64,000 nucleotides of DNA, taken from contig NZ_FNCY01000012.1 in the NCBI RefSeq assembly GCF_900099695.1, positions 62,001 to 126,000 of the forward strand, given 5' to 3'. Both the position numbers and the translations under genes were made by a program. Below are positions 37,877-43,880 of the stretch, in pieces. This DNA is from Propionivibrio dicarboxylicus. Lineage in GTDB: Bacteria; Pseudomonadota; Gammaproteobacteria; Burkholderiales; Rhodocyclaceae. How positions within the stretch are numbered: position 1 is the first letter of the stretch; each line of letters starts with the position of its first letter. The notes below the pieces were generated by a model. The model saw nothing but the letters and a program-made list of their open reading frames with translations, ran no database searches and was not told where the DNA came from.

Positions 37877-38734
37877 TTATTTGCCCTTGCGCGCCTTGAG
37901 CTCGTTCTCAAGCTCGCTGAAGGTCGGCCGGTCGCCCGAGAAGAGGACCTTGCGCCCAAACTCGACCGCCACCTGTGGCGCATAGCCGGACATCGACGCC
38001 AGCAACACGACCTTGATCACCTGGAAAATCTTCGAGCCTTCGTGCGCCTTTTGTTCGAGCTGGGTCGAAATCGGCGCGATAAAGCCGTATGAAACGAGAA
38101 TACCGAGGAAGGTACCGACGAGCGCGCCGCCAATCATCTTGCCGAGGACCGGCGGCGGTTCGCCGACCGAACCCATGACGTTGACCACGCCCATCACGGC
38201 AACGACGATACCGAATGCCGGCAAGGCATCGGCCACTTTTGACATGACGTGCCCAGGGACTTCGACTTCGTGGTGATGAGTCTCGATTTCGATGTCCATC
38301 AGGTTTTCGATTTCCATCGCGTTGAGGTTGCCGCCGACCATCATGCGTAGATAGTCGGTGATGAATTCCATGACGTGATGATCGTGCGATATCCCCGGGA
38401 ATTTGCTGAAAATCGGACTCTCGTGCGGATTCTCGACGTCGTTCTCGATCGACATCAGGCCTTCCTTGCGCACCTTCGAGAGCACTTCGAAGAGCATCGC
38501 CAGGAGATCGACATACAGGGCCTTGTTGTATTTCGACCCCTTGAACAGACTTGGCAGAGCGCCAACCGTCGATTTGATGACCTTGATGTCGTTGCCGGCC
38601 AGGAATCCGCCCAGCGCCAACCCGACGATGGCCACATACTCCAGCGGCATCCACAGGGCAGCAAGACTGCCGTGAACCGCGTAGGTGCCAATCGACGACC
38701 CAAGAATAATGATGTACCCGACAATCAGAAACAT
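37877..38734 (-). CDS. motA: Flagellar stator protein MotA
   Basis: The product is 285 residues with four membrane helices. It contains VGLALGGFLAGNDIKVIKST and the conserved Pro segment KVADALPAFGIVVAVMGVVN, followed by MGSVGEPPPVLGKMIGGALV. A large cytoplasmic loop contacts FliG. It is first in motA-motB-cheR-cheB. The 110-base leader region upstream contains two perfect inverted repeats. Confidence 0.97.
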   Translation of the reverse strand: MFLIVGYIIILGSSIGTYAVHGSLAALWMPLEYVAIVGLALGGFLAGNDIKVIKSTVGALPSLFKGSKYNKALYVDLLAMLFEVLSKVRKEGLMSIENDVENPHESPIFSKFPGISHDHHVMEFITDYLRMMVGGNLNAMEIENLMDIEIETHHHEVEVPGHVMSKVADALPAFGIVVAVMGVVNVMGSVGEPPPVLGKMIGGALVGTFLGILVSYGFIAPISTQLEQKAHEGSKIFQVIKVVLLASMSGYAPQVAVEFGRKVLFSGDRPTFSELENELKARKGK

Positions 38735-38755
38735 TCAGCCCTCTAGCTTTCTCAT

Positions 38756-38774
38756 GCGATGGCACGACCATCGC
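38756..38774. promoter_or_regulatory. Inverted repeat close to the motA start
   Basis: GCGATGG (38756-38762), CACGA, CCATCGC (38768-38774): perfect 7-base arms, ending 21 bases before the motA ATG. It is likely in the transcribed leader. Function unknown. Confidence 0.45.
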
Positions 38775-38788
38775 CTGCTCCGCGCACT

Positions 38789-38809
38789 GTCATATTGTAA
38801 CGATATGAC
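38789..38809. promoter_or_regulatory. Second inverted repeat upstream of motA, overlapping a possible -10
   Basis: GTCATAT (38789-38795), TGTAACG, ATATGAC (38803-38809): perfect 7-base arms around a 7-base centre. On the minus strand the centre contributes TACAAT, a possible -10 for motA. A 21-base palindrome over a promoter is what a dimeric repressor or activator site looks like. No regulator can be named. Confidence 0.45.
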
Positions 38810-38844
38810 CCGTGGGAGGAAACCGCAAAACACGCCCACCGCCG

Positions 38845-39504
38845 CTATTCCACAGTCCCGAACAACAAAGGCAGCACAAGACGAAAATCCCGCCCGGACA
38901 TCCCGCGCGGAAGGTCGGCCAGAGCCACTGCACGCGCCATCATCCTGACCGCGTCCCGATCGAGGGCTGGCTGGCCGCTCGACCGATGCACGACGACCTC
39001 TGCCGCTACCCGACTACCGCGCAGCGTCACCGAGACATCGACACGTCCCTGCCGGTGCTCATCGCCTTCCGCGGCAATGGCGGAAAGCCCCTGCCGGGCA
39101 GCGAGCGCCAGATTGAAGCGGTACGCGCGCATGTCGTCAGCATCGATCCCGTCGGCCCTGTCGGCAGACAGCGTATTGGACACCATCGTTTCCGGCGCCG
39201 CATGAACGGTCGCCACCAAGCGCCGCGATTCGCCGCGGCGCGTCGCCGCGGACCGGATCAAAGGCACCGGCGACTCTGCCTCGTGCCGCCGCGGCGCCGC
39301 ACCACCGCCATTCCTTGCATGCCCGTCCGTCACCGTCCTTGCGGCCGTCTGCAAACGAGCATCGAACCGCCCCGAGACTTCGTCAACCGGCACGCGCCCC
39401 AGCCAAAACAGCGAGTCCCGTGGCATTCCGATCAATAGCACCAAGTGGGCCACAAGCGAAAGCAGGAGCGCGCCGACAAGCGCGCGGGGCAAGCGCTGGA
39501 ACAT
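38845..39504 (-). CDS. TonB-like periplasmic energy transducer family protein
   Basis: The product is 219 residues from the ATG at 39504; an open frame continues upstream but is antisense to the next gene. One N-terminal membrane helix (ALVGALLLSLVAHLVLLIGM) precedes an Arg/Ala-rich middle without a clear Pro-Lys spacer. The C-terminal TonB-like domain (about 150-215) reads GRVDVSVTLRGSRVAAEVVV, then HRSSGQPALDRDAVRMMARA. No exbBD is nearby, so its partner and cargo receptor are unknown. It is divergent from the CDF gene. Confidence 0.7.
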   Translation of the reverse strand: MFQRLPRALVGALLLSLVAHLVLLIGMPRDSLFWLGRVPVDEVSGRFDARLQTAARTVTDGHARNGGGAAPRRHEAESPVPLIRSAATRRGESRRLVATVHAAPETMVSNTLSADRADGIDADDMRAYRFNLALAARQGLSAIAAEGDEHRQGRVDVSVTLRGSRVAAEVVVHRSSGQPALDRDAVRMMARAVALADLPRGMSGRDFRLVLPLLFGTVE

Positions 39505-39625
39505 TGAATTCCCCGGTAGACCCTGGAAAAAAGCGGCTTTGCTCCTAGAGAAAAACCCTTGGGGCAGGCAAAATACAGGCTTTATTGTATGTGGCGCGGC
39601 TTCACGCCGCCAGCCACCCCGTCCC

Positions 39626-40576
39626 ATGACCCTGCACCAAACCGAATACGACGATAACGTCCACGACAACGAGTCGCTGGTGGCACAGCGCGCCGCCGCC
39701 GCCAGTCGCAGCACCTGGGTCAGCGTCGTCGTCAATCTGGCCCTGACCCTCCTGCAAATCGCGACCGGCATCCTGGCCAAGTCGCAAGGCCTGATCGCCG
39801 ACGGCATCCATTCGCTGTCCGACCTCGTCGCCGACTTCGTCGTGCTGGTCGCCAACCATCACAGTCAGAAGGACGCCGACGCCGATCACCCCTACGGCCA
39901 CCAGCGTTTCGAAACGGGCGCGTCGCTGGCGCTCGGCGCACTCTTGCTGGCCGTCGGCCTTGGCATGCTGTGGTCCGCCTTCACCAAGCTCGAAGCGCCG
40001 GCCAGCATTCCGACCGTGCATCTGTCAGCGCTCTGGGTGGCACTGGGCGCCCTCATCGCGAAGGAGACGCTGTTCCGCTACATGCTTGCCGTCGCCAAGC
40101 GCGTCAAATCGAGCATGCTCGTCGCCAATGCCTGGCACGCCCGTTCGGATGCCGCCTCGTCGCTGGTCGTCGCCATCGGCATCGTCGGCAACCTCGCCGG
40201 ATTCCCGATTTTCGACCCGATCGCCGCGCTGATCGTCGGTTTCATGGTCAGCCGCATGGGCTGGTCCTTCGGCTGGGACGCGCTGCACGACCTCATGGAC
40301 CGCGCGGTCGACGACGAGGAAGTCGCCGCGATTCGCGCCACGCTGCTCGAGACACCCGGCGTCGAGAACGTACATGACCTTCGCACCCGCAAGATGGGCG
40401 ACATGATCGTCGTCGATGTCCACCTCGAAGTCGACGCCGCGCAGACCGTCGAAGCCGGCCACAACATCGCCGTCGCCGCCCGCAACCGCGTCATGCAGCG
40501 ACACCGGGTAATCAATCTCCTGACGCACATCGACCCGGCGCAGCGCCCCGACCTCGATCACCAGCCGCCCCCCTGA
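39626..40576 (+). CDS. Cation diffusion facilitator (CDF) family metal exporter
   Basis: The product is 316 residues from the ATG at 39626 (an upstream start at 39539 is possible; neither has a good ribosome site). There are six membrane helices. The metal-site motifs are ADGIHSLSDLVADF in helix 2 and NAWHARSDAASSLV in helix 5. The C-terminal cytoplasmic domain (GVENVHDLRTRKMGDMIVVD) is the ferredoxin-like dimer module. It exports divalent metal (Fe, Zn, Mn or similar) by proton antiport; the specificity cannot be read. It is followed five bases later by an FeoB-like gene, so the two may share a transcript. Confidence 0.92.
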   Translation: MTLHQTEYDDNVHDNESLVAQRAAAASRSTWVSVVVNLALTLLQIATGILAKSQGLIADGIHSLSDLVADFVVLVANHHSQKDADADHPYGHQRFETGASLALGALLLAVGLGMLWSAFTKLEAPASIPTVHLSALWVALGALIAKETLFRYMLAVAKRVKSSMLVANAWHARSDAASSLVVAIGIVGNLAGFPIFDPIAALIVGFMVSRMGWSFGWDALHDLMDRAVDDEEVAAIRATLLETPGVENVHDLRTRKMGDMIVVDVHLEVDAAQTVEAGHNIAVAARNRVMQRHRVINLLTHIDPAQRPDLDHQPPP

Positions 40577-40581
40577 GCCCA

Positions 40582-42624
40582 ATGCGACCGACCCCCACAG
40601 CCCCCTTGCGCGGCCCCCTGCTACGCGGCGCCCGACGTCCGCGGGTCGTCCTCGTCGGCCGCTTCGGCGCTGGCAAGAGCACCATCTTCGAGGCGGCTTC
40701 CAGCCCGGTCGTCCGCCACGAACATCTCGCCGGCCTGGGCGGCGCCTATCAGGAATGTATCGTCGATGTCGGACTCGACCAGATCTCACTCGTCGATCTG
40801 CCGTCGATCGATTCGCTGCACCGTCTGAGCCCGCAGGATCAGGTCGTCCTCATGTATCTGCTCTGGGGCGACCAATGGCCCGAGGTGGCGCCACGCGACG
40901 CAGTCGAGGCCGACAGTGACTTCCCTGCACCGGACGTCCTGGTTCAGGTCGTCGACGCCACCGCCCTCGAACAGGACCTTGAGCTCGCCCTTGAGCTCAG
41001 CATGCTCGGACGGCCGATGGTCATCGCCCTCAACCGGATCGACGAAGCGCGCCGCAAAGGCCGCTACATCAACGTCCAGACCCTGAGCGCACGCCTCGGC
41101 GTGCCGGTCATCCCGACCAACGCGGCGATGGGCAAGGGCGTCGCCAAGCTCTTCGAAACGATCGTCGCCGTCGCCCGGGAAAAATCCTGCCCGCTGCCGC
41201 AGCCGCCGACGCGGCACATCGCCGAAAGCCTGCACGCCTTGCAGGCGGTCATCGCCACCCCGGAAATCGAGAATATCTTCCGCGTCCCGCGCGCCCTGCT
41301 GCTCTCGCAACTCGCGGAAAACGACGACTACTTCCTCAGCGCCATCGGCACCCATTTCCCGCCGCTGCTCGACAAGATCACTACCGCGCGCGCTGCCGCC
41401 GAAGCCATGCTGCCGCGACCGCTCCCGGAGGAAGTGCACGCCGACCGCCACCACCGCGCCGCGCTCCTGCACGAAGCGGTCAGCAGCGCCCGCGGCGCCG
41501 ACCTCGGCGACAACTGGCGACACGGCCTCGACAAAGTTTTCCTGCACCGGCGCTGGGGGCTCGTCGGCAGCCTGCTGGTCTTCGCCGCTGTGCTGTTCAT
41601 CGTCCTCCAGATCAGCGCGCTGATCGACGCTTTCACCTCGGCGCGCCTGGCCGAATGGGTGCAACAATGGCAACCGGACACCACGCCGGGTGTCATCGGC
41701 CGCGCCGTTGCCGACGGCCTCGTCGGTCTCGTCGGCATCGTCGCTCCCTACATGCTGCCGCTCGTTCTGCTGCTGGTGCTGCTCGAGGAGTCGGGCGTCA
41801 TGCACCGGGTCGCGTTCGTCGTCGACCGCGGCTTTCACCGCATCGGACTGCACGGCGGCGTCGCCGTCCCGTTCCTCATGGGCCTCGGCTGCAACGTCCC
41901 CGCCATTTCCGCCGCCACCGCCACCGGCTCCTGGCGCGAGCGCGTCGTCGCCGCCATCCTGATCACCTTCGTCCCTTGCTCGGCGCGTTCGGCGATCCTG
42001 CTCGCCATCGGCGGAAAATACCTGGGCGGGGCCGGCGTCCTCGCCATTTTCGTGCTGACGCTGTTCGCCATCGCCGTGCTCGGCAAACTGCTCTCCTGGC
42101 GCCTGGCCGACAGCGCCCCCGGCGTGGTCCAGTCCATCCCGCCCTATTCGCTGCCGCGTTGGTCCTGTGTCTGGCGCAAGACCTGGTCGCGCACCGAGGA
42201 CATCGTCACCATCGTCACGCCCCTGCTGGTCGTCGGCAGCGTCGTCCTCGCCCTGCTCAGCCACTTCGGCGCCGACCGCATCATCGACATCCTGCTGACG
42301 CCGGTCACCGTCTGGTGGCTCGGCCTGCCCGAAGCGCTCGGTGTACCGATCCTGTTTGGCGTGCTGCGCAAGGAACTCTCGATGCTGATGATCCAGCAGG
42401 CACTCGGCACCGCCGATATCGCCGCCGTCCTCGATCCGACGCAGATCTTCACCTTCCTGGTATTTCTGACGTTCTACGTCCCCTGCCTGTCGACGTTCGC
42501 CGTCACTTACCGGGCACTCGGACGCAAGGAAGCCTGGTTCTCGGCGACCGTGTCGCTCGCCAGCGCGCTCGTGCTTTCGGGATTGGCCCGTCTCATTCTG
42601 GAGATCTCCCAACGCATGGTTTAG
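40582..42624 (+). CDS. Divergent FeoB-like GTPase/transporter
   Basis: The product is 680 residues, shorter than FeoB (about 750-800). An N-terminal G domain has the P-loop GRFGAGKST, DLPSID at the G3 position (FeoB usually has DLPGTY), and NRID at G4. Eight or more membrane helices follow, with two gate-like motifs, MGLGCNVPAISAATATGSW and FVPCSARSAILLAIGGKYL. These match the FeoB gate repeats (GCNVP and PCSAR). FeoA is absent. Ferrous iron uptake is the family role, but the altered G motifs leave the substrate open. Confidence 0.8.
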   Translation: MRPTPTAPLRGPLLRGARRPRVVLVGRFGAGKSTIFEAASSPVVRHEHLAGLGGAYQECIVDVGLDQISLVDLPSIDSLHRLSPQDQVVLMYLLWGDQWPEVAPRDAVEADSDFPAPDVLVQVVDATALEQDLELALELSMLGRPMVIALNRIDEARRKGRYINVQTLSARLGVPVIPTNAAMGKGVAKLFETIVAVAREKSCPLPQPPTRHIAESLHALQAVIATPEIENIFRVPRALLLSQLAENDDYFLSAIGTHFPPLLDKITTARAAAEAMLPRPLPEEVHADRHHRAALLHEAVSSARGADLGDNWRHGLDKVFLHRRWGLVGSLLVFAAVLFIVLQISALIDAFTSARLAEWVQQWQPDTTPGVIGRAVADGLVGLVGIVAPYMLPLVLLLVLLEESGVMHRVAFVVDRGFHRIGLHGGVAVPFLMGLGCNVPAISAATATGSWRERVVAAILITFVPCSARSAILLAIGGKYLGGAGVLAIFVLTLFAIAVLGKLLSWRLADSAPGVVQSIPPYSLPRWSCVWRKTWSRTEDIVTIVTPLLVVGSVVLALLSHFGADRIIDILLTPVTVWWLGLPEALGVPILFGVLRKELSMLMIQQALGTADIAAVLDPTQIFTFLVFLTFYVPCLSTFAVTYRALGRKEAWFSATVSLASALVLSGLARLILEISQRMV

Positions 42625-42769
42625 CGCCAATTTCGGCGGAGATAGTGGGCCGCGCCGGCAGCCCTCCGGGGTGTCGATACGGGTGGCGTCTGCGGCGTTG
42701 CTTGGCTTGCATCCATCCGCCCCTATCGACAACGCGGCTCGCGAGCTCTACTGAAACAGGCTCTTAACC

Positions 42770-42786
42770 CCGTGGACAATCCACGG
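42770..42786 (+). promoter_or_regulatory. First of two tandem hairpins upstream of the 42.8-kb gene
   Basis: CCGTGGA (42770-42776), CAA, TCCACGG (42780-42786): a perfect 7-base stem with a 3-base loop. It lies six bases before a second hairpin that ends at the start codon. The remaining 140 bases upstream to the end of the FeoB-like gene show no clear promoter. Confidence 0.5.
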
Positions 42787-42791
42787 CAAAA

Positions 42792-42809
42792 GGTGACAAT
42801 AGCGTCACC
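42792..42809 (+). promoter_or_regulatory. Second tandem hairpin, covering the ribosome site of the 42.8-kb gene
   Basis: GGTGAC (42792-42797), AATAGC, GTCACC (42804-42809), followed at once by ATG at 42810. The only Shine-Dalgarno-like sequence (AAAGGTG) is in the 5' arm, so folding would hide it. Confidence 0.5.
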
Positions 42810-43370
42810 ATGGATCATCTGATCAAAGATTCCGCGACGCTGGAACTCTACGCTTGGCTCGACCCCGAAGCCGAACTGCCGGGCTGGGATGTGCTGACCG
42901 GCAATCCGTTCGGCACGTCGCTACCGGAAGACCAGTTCACGACGGTCCAGAATTACTTCGCCGAATACCATCTCGAGTACTACCGGCAGCGGCTCTTCAA
43001 CGATTTTCCAAGCCGTTTGCATGCGCTGCTGCTCTTCGCCACCAAGGTCGACGCCGAGAATTTCCGGGCCAAGCATCCCGGCCGCGTCTATGGCAAGTAC
43101 CTCGTCTGCGCGCGCAGCCGCGGCCCTTATACGGTGTCGTTCCACGATTCGAGCTGGCTCGACTACCTGCGACTGCCGCACAGCCTCGGCCTGTCGACCC
43201 TCGACGAAGTCTCGAACTACTACTGGAAGGGCGCGCTCGTCGAAGAAGTCGGCCTGCGCTTCATGGACGAGCCGTGGCGGGAAGCGCCCGTCATCGAAGC
43301 GCTGTTTCAGGGCAAGCTCGACCCGATCAGTCTGCAGCCGCAGACGCCCATGCTGCCCGGATTTTTCTGA
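42810..43370 (+). CDS. Conserved-looking hypothetical protein, 186 residues
   Basis: This is a soluble, acidic/aromatic-rich protein with no signal peptide or membrane segment. Features include an FGTSLPEDQF turn, YRQRLFNDFPSRLHALLLFA, a stretch reading VYGKYLVCARSRGPYTVSFH, and a C-terminal ALFQGKLDPISLQPQTPMLP. The codon pattern matches its neighbours and the frame is clean, so it is a real gene. I do not recognise the family with confidence; the layout recalls DUF2441-like proteins, unverified. Two hairpins sit directly before the ATG. Confidence 0.75.
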   Translation: MDHLIKDSATLELYAWLDPEAELPGWDVLTGNPFGTSLPEDQFTTVQNYFAEYHLEYYRQRLFNDFPSRLHALLLFATKVDAENFRAKHPGRVYGKYLVCARSRGPYTVSFHDSSWLDYLRLPHSLGLSTLDEVSNYYWKGALVEEVGLRFMDEPWREAPVIEALFQGKLDPISLQPQTPMLPGFF

Positions 43371-43394
43371 ACAAGACCTGCCCGCAAGCGTGCC

Positions 43395-43748
43395 TCAGGG
43401 CTGGCGCGTCTCGGCCGATTCGGGAAATGGGCTGCTCGGAAAACCGGGAATGATCGGCGCGTCGCCCGTAGCCGGCGCAGTGGCATCCGGCGCTGCCGAT
43501 GCCCCCCGGGGCGCTCCGGCAGCCGTACTTGTTGCGCTTGCCGGGTTGGCTGCCAGCGCCTGACCGGCGCCGCGCACCTTCTCGGCGGGAATGACACTCA
43601 AGGGCCGCAGACGGACCTCGCGCGAGCCGGCACGCGGCTTATCTGAAAACAACGGGCTGCTCTCGCCCGGTGTGACGTAAACGCCTTGCGCCCAGGCGGG
43701 CAGCCCGCCCAGCCCGACCAGCACGATCAATGCTCGCCCCACGCCCAT
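43395..43748 (-). CDS. Small secreted or periplasmic protein of unknown function
   Basis: The product is about 117 residues from the ATG at 43748; an open frame extends further upstream and the start is uncertain. A signal peptide (ALIVLVGLGGLPAWA) is followed by QGVYVTPGESSPLFSDKPRA, which resembles the short start motif of DUF4124-type proteins. A disordered tail rich in Ala, Pro, Ser and Thr ends FPSSPFPESAETRQP. It is convergent with the preceding gene and codirectional with the aceE-like gene upstream. Confidence 0.55.
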   Translation of the reverse strand: MGVGRALIVLVGLGGLPAWAQGVYVTPGESSPLFSDKPRAGSREVRLRPLSVIPAEKVRGAGQALAANPASATSTAAGAPRGASAAPDATAPATGDAPIIPGFPSSPFPESAETRQP

Positions 43749-43880
43749 CCCGTTCACCGGCACCCTCCGCTCCGCGTCCGACCGACAGCGACCAACGGCC
43801 ATTCTAGCCCCGATCGCCCCGGCGCGGGACACACCGCCGGCAACCGGGAAGGGGCTCACCATCAATCTTGATTGCGCCTC

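Noticed and set aside
38790-38840. Possible sigma-54 site upstream of motA (TGGGCGTGTTTTGC on the minus strand)
   Set aside because: The GG to GC distance is one base short of the invariant spacing, so it was not annotated.
39626-42624. Magnetosome-type gene pair (MamB/FeoB)
   Set aside because: The CDF protein looks like general metal exporters and no mam or mms gene is present, so a magnetosome link is not supported.
40786-42732. 648-codon frame opposite the FeoB-like gene
   Set aside because: Asp/Glu/Arg repeats typical of the reverse of a hydrophobic GC-rich gene; the plus-strand product has clear transporter motifs.
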